A DNA stretch of 64,000 nucleotides, taken from assembly GCF_014207705.1 (NCBI RefSeq), contig NZ_JACHIU010000001.1, forward strand, positions 3,960,501 to 4,024,500. The letters run 5' to 3'. A model generated the notes under the pieces. That model was not told the DNA's origin. It ran no database searches and saw nothing but the letters and a program-made list of their open reading frames with translations. Positions 16,853-25,746 of this stretch are shown here, piece by piece. Position 1 is the stretch's first letter, and each line of letters opens with the position of its first letter. The stretch comes from Sphaerisporangium rubeum (GTDB lineage Bacteria > Actinomycetota > Actinomycetes > Streptosporangiales > Streptosporangiaceae). The translations under genes and the position numbers were made by a program.

Positions 16853-18448
16853 ATGGTTCGGGTTCCTCACAAGGTGCTCGTCCACAGGGACATACAGGTG
16901 AAGATGCCTGACGGGGTGGTCCTGCTCGCCGACCGTTACGTTCCGGTCGGAGCGGGTCGCGCGCCGGCGGTGCTGGTCCGCTCGCCGTACGGCAGGCGCG
17001 GCATGTTCGGCCTCGCCTACGGCAGGGCCTTCGCACGCCACGGTTTCCAGGTGATCCTGCAGAGCTGCCGCGGCGGATTCGGCTCCGGCGGTGTGGCGGC
17101 ACCGCTGGACGAACAGGACGACGGCCTCGCCACCATCGAGTGGATGCGGGCCCAGCCGTGGTACGGCGGGAGCTTCGCGCTGCACGGCCCGAGCTACCTC
17201 GGCCACGCGCACTGGGGCATCGCCCCCTACGCGGGCCCCGACCTGAAGGCCATGGCCACCCAGGTCACCGCCTCCCAGCTGCGCGACGCCGCCTACGTCG
17301 GCGGCTCGTTCGCGCTGGAGGCCACGCTGAGCTGGAGCACGCTGACGGCCATGATGAACGGCCCGCTGAGCGGCGCCGCGGTGTTCTTCGCGCCGCGCCG
17401 CACCCGCCGCGCGGTGACGTCGGGCCGGCCGGTCGGCGAGTTCGACGTGCTGGCCGCCGGACGGCGGCTGCCGTTCTACCAGGAGGTGCTCACCCACCAC
17501 GCCGACCCCGACGCGCCGTTCTGGAAGAAACGCGACCACTCAGGCACCGTCGGCGAGGTGGACGCCGCCGTCACCATGACCGGCGGCTGGTACGACGTCT
17601 TCCTGCCGTGGCAGCTGCGTGACTACGCGGCTCTGCGCAAGGCCGGCCGGCGGCCCCACCTGACGATCGGCCCGTGGCACCACGCCGACGTGCGCCACGG
17701 CAAGCTCGCCACCTTGGACGCGCTGGCATGGTTCCGTGCGCATCTGCTCGGCGACCCCTCCGACCTGCGGGAAAGCCCGGTGCGGGTGTACGTCACCGGC
17801 GTGGGTGAGTGGCGCGACTACGACGACTGGCCGGTGCCTGGCACGCGGGAACGGCGCTGGCACCTGCACGCGGGCCACGGTCTCGGCCTCGACGGCCCCG
17901 GCGAGTCGGCACCCGACCGGTTCCGCTTCGACCCGGCCGACCCGACCCCCTTTGCCGGCGGCCCCACCTTGCTCGGCAACTCCGCGCCGCGCGACAACCG
18001 CCGCGTGGAGCGCCGCGCCGACGTGCTGGTGTACACCTCGCCGGTGCTGCACGACGACCTCGACGCCATCGGTCCCGTCACCGCGGACCTGTACGTGCGC
18101 ACCAGCACCGAGCACGCCGACCTGGTGGTCAGGGTCTGCGACGTGCACCCCGACGGCACGTCGCTGAACGTGTGCGAAGGCGTGCGGCGGCTCGCCCCCG
18201 GCGCGCCGGCCGCCGGCGAGGACGGCGTGCGCCGCGCCGAGGTGGAGCTGTGGCCGATCGCGCACCGCTTCCGCCGCGGCCACCGGATGCGCGTGCAGGT
18301 GGCCGGTGGCGCCTACCCGCGGCTGGCCCGCAACCTCGGCACCGGGGAACCGCTCGCCACCGGCAGCACGTCGGTGCCGGTGGACCAGGAGATCTTCCAC
18401 GACCCGGTCCACCCGTCGGCCCTGGTGCTGCGCCACCTGGAGAGCTGA
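16853..18448 (+). CDS. CocE/NonD-family alpha/beta hydrolase (X-Pro dipeptidyl-peptidase-like)
   Basis: 531-aa serine hydrolase of the CocE/NonD family, which covers cocaine esterase, acylases and X-Pro dipeptidyl-peptidases. After the N-terminal DIQVKMPDGVVLLADRYVP strand, the nucleophile elbow is HGPSYLGHAHW (Ser114), and the IGPWHHADVRHG loop carries the probable catalytic His. The C-terminal jelly-roll begins about residue 370 (FRFDPADPTPFAGGPTLLG) and includes the DLYVRTSTEHADLVVRVCDVHPDG segment typical of the family. ATG 16853 has AGGGGG five bases upstream. A palindrome covers its promoter, so it is probably induced by a ligand. The natural ester or amide substrate is unknown. Confidence 0.9.
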   Translation: MVRVPHKVLVHRDIQVKMPDGVVLLADRYVPVGAGRAPAVLVRSPYGRRGMFGLAYGRAFARHGFQVILQSCRGGFGSGGVAAPLDEQDDGLATIEWMRAQPWYGGSFALHGPSYLGHAHWGIAPYAGPDLKAMATQVTASQLRDAAYVGGSFALEATLSWSTLTAMMNGPLSGAAVFFAPRRTRRAVTSGRPVGEFDVLAAGRRLPFYQEVLTHHADPDAPFWKKRDHSGTVGEVDAAVTMTGGWYDVFLPWQLRDYAALRKAGRRPHLTIGPWHHADVRHGKLATLDALAWFRAHLLGDPSDLRESPVRVYVTGVGEWRDYDDWPVPGTRERRWHLHAGHGLGLDGPGESAPDRFRFDPADPTPFAGGPTLLGNSAPRDNRRVERRADVLVYTSPVLHDDLDAIGPVTADLYVRTSTEHADLVVRVCDVHPDGTSLNVCEGVRRLAPGAPAAGEDGVRRAEVELWPIAHRFRRGHRMRVQVAGGAYPRLARNLGTGEPLATGSTSVPVDQEIFHDPVHPSALVLRHLES

Positions 18449-18550
18449 CCCGGCCCGGCTCCTCCGCGGCACGGCTCCGGCGACCCGGCACGACGCGACA
18501 CGACCGCGGCCGTTCAGCGCGCCGACATGGCCGTTCGGCGATCGGTGAGC

Positions 18551-18580
18551 TTGACACGGCCCCCGCGAAACTACGCTTCG
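18551..18580 (+). promoter_or_regulatory. Possible promoter of the DUF3311-symporter operon
   Basis: A perfect TTGACA (18551-18556) is followed by TACGCT (18572-18577), but the spacer is only 15 bp, so this is a weak assignment. It lies about 85 bp before the TTG start of the DUF3311 gene. Confidence 0.3.
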
Positions 18581-18660
18581 CCCATCCCGGTCGACCAGGC
18601 TCAACTGCCCCGACAGCGCTGTCAAGTCCGTCGTGCACCACCGATGCCGAGGAGAACGCG

Positions 18661-18897
18661 TTGACCACGCCGCCAAGCGACCAGCGTCCCGGACGCAGCG
18701 ACCGCAGCAGGTGGAACTGGCTCCTGCTGCTGCCCGTCGTCATCCCGCTGATCCCCGCGCTGTACAACCACGAGAATCCCCGCCTGCTGGGGTTCCCGCT
18801 GTTCTACTGGCTCCAGCTCGCGTTCATCGTCCTCGGGGTCGGCTGCACGGCGATCGTGTACCGCATGGGTTCGCGCGGCGGGAGGGACGGCCGGTGA
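18661..18897 (+). CDS. DUF3311-family small membrane protein, partner of the symporter
   Basis: 78-aa protein with two predicted membrane helices (WLLLLPVVIPLIPALYN and LFYWLQLAFIVLGVGCTAIVY) after a charged N-terminus. This is the DUF3311 pattern, generally found directly before sodium:solute symporters of the monocarboxylate type. The TTG start at 18661 has GAGGAG five to six bases upstream. Its stop overlaps the symporter start (GTGA, 18894-18897), so translation is coupled. Probably a small accessory subunit of the transporter; this is inference from constant pairing. Confidence 0.85.
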   Translation: MTTPPSDQRPGRSDRSRWNWLLLLPVVIPLIPALYNHENPRLLGFPLFYWLQLAFIVLGVGCTAIVYRMGSRGGRDGR

Positions 18898-20501
18898 GCG
18901 AGCACATCGTCGAGATCGCCGTCTTCACGGTCCTGTTCGCCGCCGTCAGCGGCATGGGCTTCGTCGCGGCCCGCTGGCGCCGTCCCGACGACCTCGCCAG
19001 CCTGCACGAATGGGGCCTCGGCGGACGCAAGTTCGGCTCGTGGGTCACGTGGTTCCTGGTCGGCGGCGACCTGTACACCGCGTACACCTTCGTGGCGGTC
19101 CCCGCGCTGCTGTTCGGCGCCGGCGCCACGGGCTTCTTCGCGCTGCCGTACACGATCGTGGTGTACCCGCTCGTCTTCCTGGTGCTGATCCGGCTGTGGT
19201 CGGTGGCGCACACGCACGGCATGGTCACCCCGGCGGACTTCGTGCGCGCGCGGTTCGGCTCCCCCACGCTGGCCCTGCTGATCGCGATCACGGGGCTGGC
19301 GGCCACGATGCCGTACATCGCGCTCCAGCTCGTCGGCATCGAGGCCGTGCTGAAGACGATGGGGGTGACCGGCGACCTGCCGCTCATCATCGCCTTCGCC
19401 ATCCTCGCGGCCTACACCTACCAGTCCGGGCTGCGCGCACCCGCGCTGATCGCCTTCGTCAAGGACTCGCTGATCTACATCGTGATCATCATCGCGATCG
19501 TGTACATCCCGGCGCGGCTCGGCGGCTGGGGGACGGTGTTCGACGCGGCGCGCGCCAAGTTCGAGGCGTCCCCCGCACCCGGGGACGGCTGGCTGCTCAA
19601 CTCCGGCAACCAGCTCCAGTACGTCACGCTGGCCCTCGGCTCGGCGATGGCGCTGTTCCTGTACCCGCACAGCGTCACCGGTGTGCTCGCGGCGCGCAGC
19701 CGCGGCGTCGTCAAGCGGAACATGGCCGCGCTGCCGGCCTACAGCCTGCTGCTCGGGCTGATCGCGCTGCTCGGGTACATGGCGATCGCGGCCGGGATCA
19801 AACCGATCACCACGGACGGCAAGACCGACGTCAACACCGTGGTGCCGCTGCTGTTCGACACGATGTTCCCCGACTGGCTGGCCGGGGTGGCCTACGCGGC
19901 CATCGGCATCGGCGCGCTGGTCCCCGCCGCGATCATGTCGATCGCCGCGGCCAACCTGTTCACCCGCAACATCTACAAGGAGTACATCAGGCCGGGAGCC
20001 AGCGACGCGCAGGAGGCCGCGGTCAGCAAGGTCACCTCGCTGGTCGTGAAGGTCGGCGCGGTGGCGGTGATCCTGCTCATCGACCCGCAGTTCTCCATCG
20101 ACCTGCAGCTCATCGGCGGGGTGATCATCCTGCAGACGTTGCCGGCGGTGGCGCTCGGCCTGTTCACGCGGTGGTTCCACCGCGCCGGGCTGATCGCCGG
20201 GTGGGCCGCCGGCATGACGGCCGGCATGGTGATGCTCTACAACATCGCCAACCCCGCGATCAAGCACGAGCACTTCGGCGGCTCGGCGTTCCCCCTGGCC
20301 AAGCTGGGTCTGGACACCAAGGTGACGGTGTACGCCGGGTTCCTCGCGCTCGCCGTCAACCTGGCCGTGGCGGCGGCCGGCACGCTGATCGCGCGGGCCG
20401 CCAAGGCCGCCGAAGGCGTCGACGCCACCCGGCGCGACGACTACTTCGCCGACGAGGGCGACCCCCGCGTGCACGACATCGAGCTCTCCGGCTCGCACTG
20501 A
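18894..20501 (+). CDS. Sodium:solute symporter family protein, MctP/MctC-like monocarboxylate permease
   Basis: 535-aa inner-membrane symporter of the SSS family with about 13 predicted helices. Early signature: EWGLGGRKFGSWVTWFLVGGDLYTAYTFVAVPALLFG; later SGLRAPALIAFVKDSLIYIVII and ALVPAAIMSIAAANLFTRNIYKEYI, the last being characteristic of the pyruvate/acetate/propionate permease branch. GTG 18894 overlaps the DUF3311 stop and has GGGAGGG upstream. The C-terminus is a hydrophilic tail (DDYFADEGDPRVHDIELSG). Substrate (acetate, pyruvate, lactate or propionate) is inferred from family and DUF3311 pairing. Confidence 0.9.
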   Translation: MSEHIVEIAVFTVLFAAVSGMGFVAARWRRPDDLASLHEWGLGGRKFGSWVTWFLVGGDLYTAYTFVAVPALLFGAGATGFFALPYTIVVYPLVFLVLIRLWSVAHTHGMVTPADFVRARFGSPTLALLIAITGLAATMPYIALQLVGIEAVLKTMGVTGDLPLIIAFAILAAYTYQSGLRAPALIAFVKDSLIYIVIIIAIVYIPARLGGWGTVFDAARAKFEASPAPGDGWLLNSGNQLQYVTLALGSAMALFLYPHSVTGVLAARSRGVVKRNMAALPAYSLLLGLIALLGYMAIAAGIKPITTDGKTDVNTVVPLLFDTMFPDWLAGVAYAAIGIGALVPAAIMSIAAANLFTRNIYKEYIRPGASDAQEAAVSKVTSLVVKVGAVAVILLIDPQFSIDLQLIGGVIILQTLPAVALGLFTRWFHRAGLIAGWAAGMTAGMVMLYNIANPAIKHEHFGGSAFPLAKLGLDTKVTVYAGFLALAVNLAVAAAGTLIARAAKAAEGVDATRRDDYFADEGDPRVHDIELSGSH

Positions 20502-20661
20502 CCCCCGGCGGCGCCGGCCGTCCCCGCCGTCGGAACGCCTCGCCGCCGGGCCACTGGGTCCCCGGGAACCCGCGTGGTTCCCGGGCCCGTCATGCCGGCC
20601 GAGGCCACGCGAGCCGATCATTGGCGGTAATGTGCCGCTCGCGACAGCGAGGAGGCGGAAG

Positions 20662-22461
20662 GTGACCGAGCCGGGGGCACCGTCGGTGCCGGGATACGAG
20701 ATGCTCGGGATCCTCGGCCAGGGCGGGTTCGGGGTGGTGTACCGGGCTCGTCAGCTCGCCGTGCGCCGCGAGGTGGCGCTCAAGGTGGACAACCGGGTGC
20801 TGGTGTCGGAGCGTGACCGGCGGCGGTTCATGCGGGAGGTCAGCTCGGCGGGTGCGCTGTCGGGGCATCCGCACGTGGCCGACGTGTACGACGCCGGGGT
20901 GCTGCCGGACGGCCGGCCGTACATGGTGCTCGAACTGTGTCCCGGTGGCTCGCTGGCCGACCGGCTGCGCGAGCGTGGCCCGCTGCCGCCTGCCGAGGTG
21001 CGCGACATCGGGGTGCGCGTCGCCGACGCGCTCGCCGCGGCGCACGCCGCCGGGGTGCTGCACCGTGACGTGAAGCCGGCCAACATCCTGCTCAACCAGT
21101 ACGGCATGGTCGCGTTGTCGGACTTCGGGCTGGCGGCGACCGGCCACGCCGGCGGCGAGGTGTCGGTCACCCGGGAGTCGCTGACCCCGGCGTTCGGCCC
21201 GCCGGAGGCGTTCGAGCTGGCCGAACCGAGCCCGGCCGGCGACGTGTACTCGCTCGCGGCCACCCTGTACGCGCTGCTCAGCGGCAGGCCGCCGCGCTTC
21301 CCCGAGAGCGGCGTGGTGAACGTCGCCATGATCATGGCACTGCACCGCCTGCCGGTGCCCGAGATCCCCGGCGTCCCTCCCCGGCTCACCGCCGTCCTGC
21401 GCGCCGGCCTCGCCGCCGACCCCCGCGACCGCCTCCCCTCGGCCGCCGCGCTCCGCGACGCGCTGACGTCCCTCCCCGCCGAGATCTTCTCCTCCCCGCA
21501 GCCACCGGCCCCCTCCTCCCCGCCACCGGGTCCGCACGCCACCCCGTCCTCCGGGCCGTACGCCGCCTCGTCCCGGCCTCCCGGTGCCGCCAGGCCGTAC
21601 GGCTCCCCCCTTTCCCCCTCCGGTCCGAGCGGTCCGCGCAGCGGTCCCGGTGGACGGCATGGCGCGTCCGGAGGGTGGAGCGGCGACACGGGGCCACGGG
21701 ACGTCTCCGGGCCCGGGGTGCGGGACCGCACGGGGCCGGGGTCCGGGACGCGGGACCGCACGGGGCCGGGGTCCGGGGCCGTACGGCCGGGGGGCCGGGG
21801 AGAGATCACCAGGCCGCCGGCTCCTCCGGTGGCGAGGCCCCGGCAGGCCAGGCTGTACGGGACGGTGGCGGCGCTGTTCGCGGTGCTGCTGGCGGTCGGG
21901 GTGACGATCGCGTGGTTCGAGTCACGTGGGCCCACGGCCGGTGCGGACGGCACACCGGGGGCCTCAGGCGTGCCGGGGAGGGACGCGGGGCCGGGGCCGT
22001 CCGCGTCCGGTGGTCAGGCGGCCGACGCGTTCGGTGGTGTGCCGGTCACCACCGCGAACTGTCCCGCCACCCTGGTCACCGGCGCGGGGGCCGCGTGCGC
22101 CGGGGAGGCCGAGTGCTGGGGTGGCATCGTGGCCATCACCGGCGCGGTGTCGGTGCGGCGCCGGGCCTGCGAGGAGAGCCACGTCTGGGAGACGTTCGCC
22201 GTCGCGCCTCTCCCCAAGGACGCCATGACGTTCGACCTCGCCGACCTGGAGGCCCACCCGGTCGTGAAGAGGCTCTGCTCCTCCCAGGTGATGCTGCGTT
22301 CCCGCACGGGGACGGCCCGCTCGATCCCCTCGGCCCGGTGGATGGTGTCGGTGCTCCCCCCGAGCCCCGACGCCTTCAAGGAAGGCATCCGCGTCTACCG
22401 CTGCGTCGGCGCCGTGACCGGCCGCGAACGTCCCGGCACGTACTTCCGCGCCGCGACCTGA
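20662..22461 (+). CDS. Membrane-anchored serine/threonine protein kinase (PknB-like)
   Basis: 599-aa Hanks-type kinase. GTG 20662 has AGGAGG six bases upstream. Kinase domain about 12-270: glycine loop GQGGFGVVY (20-27), Lys41 in VALKVD, HRDVKPAN (catalytic Asp136), SDFGL (Asp154) and the PPEAFE APE-motif region. Residues about 280-390 form a Pro/Ser/Gly-rich juxtamembrane linker that includes a 30-bp tandem DNA repeat giving two RDRTGPGSG units. One membrane helix at about 397-419 (VAALFAVLLAVGVTIAW) leads to a 180-residue extracellular domain with several cysteines but no PASTA repeats. Signal and substrates are unknown. Its 3' end overlaps a convergent small membrane-protein gene. Confidence 0.93.
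   Translation: MTEPGAPSVPGYEMLGILGQGGFGVVYRARQLAVRREVALKVDNRVLVSERDRRRFMREVSSAGALSGHPHVADVYDAGVLPDGRPYMVLELCPGGSLADRLRERGPLPPAEVRDIGVRVADALAAAHAAGVLHRDVKPANILLNQYGMVALSDFGLAATGHAGGEVSVTRESLTPAFGPPEAFELAEPSPAGDVYSLAATLYALLSGRPPRFPESGVVNVAMIMALHRLPVPEIPGVPPRLTAVLRAGLAADPRDRLPSAAALRDALTSLPAEIFSSPQPPAPSSPPPGPHATPSSGPYAASSRPPGAARPYGSPLSPSGPSGPRSGPGGRHGASGGWSGDTGPRDVSGPGVRDRTGPGSGTRDRTGPGSGAVRPGGRGEITRPPAPPVARPRQARLYGTVAALFAVLLAVGVTIAWFESRGPTAGADGTPGASGVPGRDAGPGPSASGGQAADAFGGVPVTTANCPATLVTGAGAACAGEAECWGGIVAITGAVSVRRRACEESHVWETFAVAPLPKDAMTFDLADLEAHPVVKRLCSSQVMLRSRTGTARSIPSARWMVSVLPPSPDAFKEGIRVYRCVGAVTGRERPGTYFRAAT
21721..21780 (+). repeat. Two tandem 30-bp units inside the kinase linker
   Basis: The unit beginning CGGGACCGCACGGGGCCGGG occurs at 21721 and again at 21751 with only terminal differences. 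The period is a multiple of three, so it lengthens the linker by ten residues per copy without breaking the frame. It is probably a slippage-prone length polymorphism. Confidence 0.85.
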
Positions 22462-22853
22462 GGCCGCGGCCGGTTCCCCTCACCACCTCTCGCCGGCCCG
22501 GTCGCGCGCGGCTCCGCGGCGGTACCCGGCCCGTCACCGGAGGACGACCCGGCCGGCGCCTCCGGCTCGGCGGCCTCGGACGGCCCGGTGGACGGCCCGG
22601 TGGACGGCCGAGGTTCCGCCAACGTAAGCGGCTCCGCGGAAAGACGGGGCTCGGCGGCCCTACGGGGGTCCGTCGCAGGTCGCGGCTCGGCGGACGGGTG
22701 GGGTTCGGTCGTGCCGGAGTGGGGTTCCGGGCTGGTGGTCGAGGCCAGCAGGGCCAGGGCGATCAGGGTGAGCACCGCGATGACCACCAGGGCCAGGGTC
22801 ACGAGCATCAGGACGGCCAGCACCGTGTAGACCGTGCCGATGATCGCCATCAT
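22395..22853 (-). CDS. Small membrane protein with a Pro/Glu-rich tail, unknown function
   Basis: 152 aa, unknown function. AGGAGG stands seven bases before the ATG at 22853, a strong Shine-Dalgarno, so I regard it as real. Residues 3-38 are one long hydrophobic segment (possibly a hairpin of two helices); the rest is low-complexity with repeated (A/T)EPR(P/L) motifs such as AEPRPAT, AEPRLSAEP and AEPRPSTG, then an Arg-rich end. The tail is rich in Ser/Thr. It is convergent with the kinase gene and overlaps its last 67 bp. An envelope-spanning role or kinase substrate is possible, but nothing in the sequence proves it. Confidence 0.65.
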   Translation of the reverse strand: MMAIIGTVYTVLAVLMLVTLALVVIAVLTLIALALLASTTSPEPHSGTTEPHPSAEPRPATDPRRAAEPRLSAEPLTLAEPRPSTGPSTGPSEAAEPEAPAGSSSGDGPGTAAEPRATGPARGGEGNRPRPQVAARKYVPGRSRPVTAPTQR

Positions 22854-22976
22854 CGTCTGTCCTCCTCTTCTGTTGTCCCAGTGCCTGACGTGCCCGCGCC
22901 TGGCGGGCTCACACCTGCGTCCGCGCAGGTGGAAAGGTGTTTCCGTTGAGGCTGGTGTGACGGGGCCCGGCGTGTC

Positions 22977-23909
22977 TCAGGCACCCGGCATCATGTCCAG
23001 GCGGCGCAGGATGACGCCTTCGCGCAGGGCCCACGGGCAGATCTCCAGGGACGACAGGTCGAACAGGTCCATGGTGGCGTCGGCCACGATGACGCCGGCG
23101 GCGAGCTGGGGAGCGCGGCCGGCGGAGACGCCGGGGAGAGCGGCGCGTTCGGCGTGGGTCATGGAGACCAGGCGCTCGGCCCAGCGGGACAGGTCGTCCT
23201 TGGAGAGCGTGCGCCGGACGTACGCGCCTTCGGCGGACGGCGCGGCGCCGGCGATGCGCGCGAGCTGGCGGAACGTCTTGGACGTGGCGACCGCGTGGTC
23301 GGCCCGGCCGTACCGCACGACGTCGCCGACGACGCGGCCGATCTCGGCCCGCACGTGTTTGCGCAGGGCCCGCACCTCTTTGGCCGGTGGCGGGTCGGCG
23401 GTGAACCACCGCCGGGTGAGGCGGCCCGCGCCGAGCGGCAGCGACACCGCGACGTCCGGCGCCTCCTCCATGCCGGACGCGATCTCCAGGGACCCGCCGC
23501 CGATGTCGAGCACCAGCAGCCGCCCCGAGGACCAGCCGAACCACCGCCGTACCGCGAGGAACGTCAGCCGTGCCTCCTCGGGGCCCGACAGCACCCGCAC
23601 GTCCACCCCGGTGGCGGCGCGCAGGGCCGTCAGCACCTTCTCGCCGTTGACGGCCTCGCGTACCGCGGAGGTGGCGAAGGCCATGACGTCCTCGACCCCC
23701 TTGTCCTCGGCGATGCGCAGAGCGTCCTCGATGAACTTGCGCAGCCCGCGCTCGCCCTCCGGCGACAAGGTGTCGCCGTCGTGCAGATGCTCGGCCAGGC
23801 GCAGCTCGGCCTTGTGGGAGAAGGCAGGCAGCGGCTGCGCTCCCCGGTGTGCGTCGACCACCAGCAGGTGCACCGTGTTCGACCCGATGTCGAGAACGCC
23901 GACTCGCAT
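22977..23909 (-). CDS. ppx: Ppx/GppA-family exopolyphosphatase
   Basis: 310-aa phosphatase of the actin-like ATPase superfamily that degrades polyphosphate or pppGpp. N-terminal [23 protein letters not shown] is the phosphate-1 motif, FATSAVREA and [12 protein letters not shown] are conserved, and [16 protein letters not shown] is the second phosphate-binding motif. The length of about 310 matches the short, two-domain mycobacterial Ppx1 (Rv0496) type rather than the 500-aa proteobacterial enzyme. ATG 23909 is used. The gene lies downstream of the MFS exporter gene but is separated from it by a hairpin. Substrate preference is inferred from Ppx1. Confidence 0.92.
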   Translation of the reverse strand: MRVGVLDIGSNTVHLLVVDAHRGAQPLPAFSHKAELRLAEHLHDGDTLSPEGERGLRKFIEDALRIAEDKGVEDVMAFATSAVREAVNGEKVLTALRAATGVDVRVLSGPEEARLTFLAVRRWFGWSSGRLLVLDIGGGSLEIASGMEEAPDVAVSLPLGAGRLTRRWFTADPPPAKEVRALRKHVRAEIGRVVGDVVRYGRADHAVATSKTFRQLARIAGAAPSAEGAYVRRTLSKDDLSRWAERLVSMTHAERAALPGVSAGRAPQLAAGVIVADATMDLFDLSSLEICPWALREGVILRRLDMMPGA

Positions 23910-23956
23910 GAGCTGACGCTACTACTGTGCGGGGACCCTCTCGTGACGCAGGCATG

Positions 23957-23993
23957 ACGGTGGCCGCGACCCTTCAGGGATCACGGCCACCGT
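23957..23993. terminator. Hairpin between the MFS exporter gene and ppx
   Basis: ACGGTGGCCG and CGGCCACCGT form a ten-base-pair stem extended by a few more pairs around a TTCA loop. It lies just after the exporter stop codon on the minus strand and before ppx, as expected for an intrinsic terminator; there is no U-tract. Confidence 0.55.
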
Positions 23994-24013
23994 GCGCACG
24001 GGGTGAGGGCTCG

Positions 24014-25630
24014 TCAGTCGAGCGCCGCCACGGCCGGCTGGGGCCGCTCACCAGGCCCGCCGGTGCCGCCGGCCTGGTCGCCGGACGTGCCGGGACCGCC
24101 GCGCAGCGGTACCTCCTTGATGAAGGCGGCGAGCAGCGGGACGGCGACCGCGAACAGGATGGCCCAGAAGAACACGCTGGAGATGGACGTGGCGAGCGCG
24201 CCGAGGAAGCCGTCGCGGATCTGCGCGGGGAGCGCCGCGAGGGCCGCCGGGTCCAGGCGTCCGCCGCCGCCCTCGGCCAGCGCCGCGCCTTGCGGGCCGA
24301 GCCGCTCGGTGAGGCCGTCGACGAGGTGGTGGTTGAAGATCGCGCCGAACATCGAGACGCCGAACGAGCCGCCGATGGACCGGAAGAACGTGGAGGCGCT
24401 GCTCGCCACCCCGAGGTCCTTCTGCTCCACGCTGTTCTGCGCGATGAGCATCGTGGTCTGCATCAGGAAGCCCATGCCGAGGCCGAGCACGGCGATGAAC
24501 ACGCCGGTCTGCCAGGGCGGGGTGTGGACGTCCTGCAGCGACAGCAGCCACATGCCGACGCTCATGACCACGCCGCCGATGACGGGGAAGGCCTTGTAGC
24601 GGCCGGTCCTGGTGATGGCCTGGCCGACGAACAGCGAGACCACCATCATCGCCGCCATCATCGGCAGCAGGAGCAGGCCGGAGTTGGTGGCCGAGGCCCC
24701 CTGGACGGTCTGCTGGAACAGCGGCAGGAAGTTGATCGCGCCGAACATCGCGAAGCCGAGCAGGAAGCCGACCAGTGAGGTGAGGGTGAAGTTGCGGTCG
24801 GCGAAGACGTGCAGCGGGAGGATCGGCTCGGCGACCCGGCGCTCGACGGGGATGAACACCGCCAGCGAGATCACCGCGACGGTGGCGAGCCCGAGGATCT
24901 GCGGGGACAGCCAGTCGTACTCGTTGCCGCCCCAGGTGGTGATCAGGACGAGCGCGGTGATGCCGACGCCGAGCAGCGCGGCGCCGAGCCAGTCGATGCG
25001 GTGCTCGGTGCGGTACTTCGGCAGGTGGAGGCGGAAGAGCAGCCACACGAAGGCGACGACGCCGATGGGGATGTTGACGTAGAAGGCCCAGCGCCAGCTC
25101 AGGTGGTCGGTGATGAAACCGCCGACCAGCGGGCCGGCGATCATGGCGAGCGACATGATGGCGGCCATGATGCCCTGGTAGCGGCCGCGCTCACGAGGCG
25201 GCACGAGGTCGCCGATGATCGCCATGGCGTTCACGAGCAGGCCGCCCGCGCCGAGTCCCTGCAGCGCGCGGAACGCGATCAGTTCTCCCATGCCGCCGCT
25301 GGTGCCGCCGAACATGGCCGATCCCGCCATGCCGCACAGCACCGAGCCGATGAGGAAGATGACGATCGAGGCCAGGAAGATGGTCTTGCGGCCGTACAGG
25401 TCGCCGATCTTTCCCCAGATCGGTGTGGAGACCGTGGTGCCGAGGACGTAGGCGGTGACGACCCAGGACAGGTGCGCGAGTCCCCCGAGTTCGCCGACGA
25501 TGCGCGGCAGCGCCGTGCCGACGATCATGTTGTCGAGCATGGCGAGGATCACGGCCAGCATCAGGCCGGGGAGGACGATCATGACCTCCCTGCGCCTGCC
25601 GGGAACCTCCCCGGCCGTGGTTTCCGTCAT
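24014..25630 (-). CDS. MFS multidrug exporter, DHA2 (14-helix, EmrB/QacA) family
   Basis: 538-aa proton-driven exporter. Fourteen hydrophobic segments are visible, from VMIVLPGLMLAVILAMLDN to a last one around residue 500. DNMIVGTALPRIVGEL in helix 1 and WVVTAYVLGTTVSTPIWGKIGDLYGRKTIFL (motif A) mark the family; LGAGGLLVNAMAIIGDLVPPRERGRYQG and GPLVGGFITDHLSWRWAFYVNIPIG (motif C region) are typical of DHA2. ATG 25630 has AAGGGGG upstream. It is divergent from a TetR gene with two related operators between them, so exporter synthesis is probably induced when the TetR protein binds a drug or metabolite. Substrates unknown. Confidence 0.93.
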   Translation of the reverse strand: MTETTAGEVPGRRREVMIVLPGLMLAVILAMLDNMIVGTALPRIVGELGGLAHLSWVVTAYVLGTTVSTPIWGKIGDLYGRKTIFLASIVIFLIGSVLCGMAGSAMFGGTSGGMGELIAFRALQGLGAGGLLVNAMAIIGDLVPPRERGRYQGIMAAIMSLAMIAGPLVGGFITDHLSWRWAFYVNIPIGVVAFVWLLFRLHLPKYRTEHRIDWLGAALLGVGITALVLITTWGGNEYDWLSPQILGLATVAVISLAVFIPVERRVAEPILPLHVFADRNFTLTSLVGFLLGFAMFGAINFLPLFQQTVQGASATNSGLLLLPMMAAMMVVSLFVGQAITRTGRYKAFPVIGGVVMSVGMWLLSLQDVHTPPWQTGVFIAVLGLGMGFLMQTTMLIAQNSVEQKDLGVASSASTFFRSIGGSFGVSMFGAIFNHHLVDGLTERLGPQGAALAEGGGGRLDPAALAALPAQIRDGFLGALATSISSVFFWAILFAVAVPLLAAFIKEVPLRGGPGTSGDQAGGTGGPGERPQPAVAALD

Positions 25631-25670
25631 TTCTTGCAGCCCCCTTGGTGAGACGGAAGACGGTGTACTT

Positions 25671-25688
25671 ACTTGCCGACAGGTAAGT
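25671..25688. promoter_or_regulatory. TetR operator 1 in the MFS/TetR intergenic region
   Basis: ACTTGCCGACAGGTAAGT, an imperfect 18-bp palindrome (ACTT.CC....GG.AAGT). It shares ACTTGCCGAC...AAGT with operator 2, 45 bp away. Together they probably bind the adjacent TetR protein and control both promoters. Confidence 0.7.
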
Positions 25689-25715
25689 TAGTATGGTCAC
25701 CAAGGTAGGGGCCGC

Positions 25716-25733
25716 ACTTGCCGACCGTCAAGT
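25716..25733. promoter_or_regulatory. TetR operator 2 in the MFS/TetR intergenic region
   Basis: ACTTGCCGACCGTCAAGT, same left half as operator 1 and inverted ACTTG/CAAGT ends. It ends 13 bp before the TetR start codon, a position suited to autorepression. Confidence 0.7.
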
Positions 25734-25746
25734 CAGTTGAGGGGAC

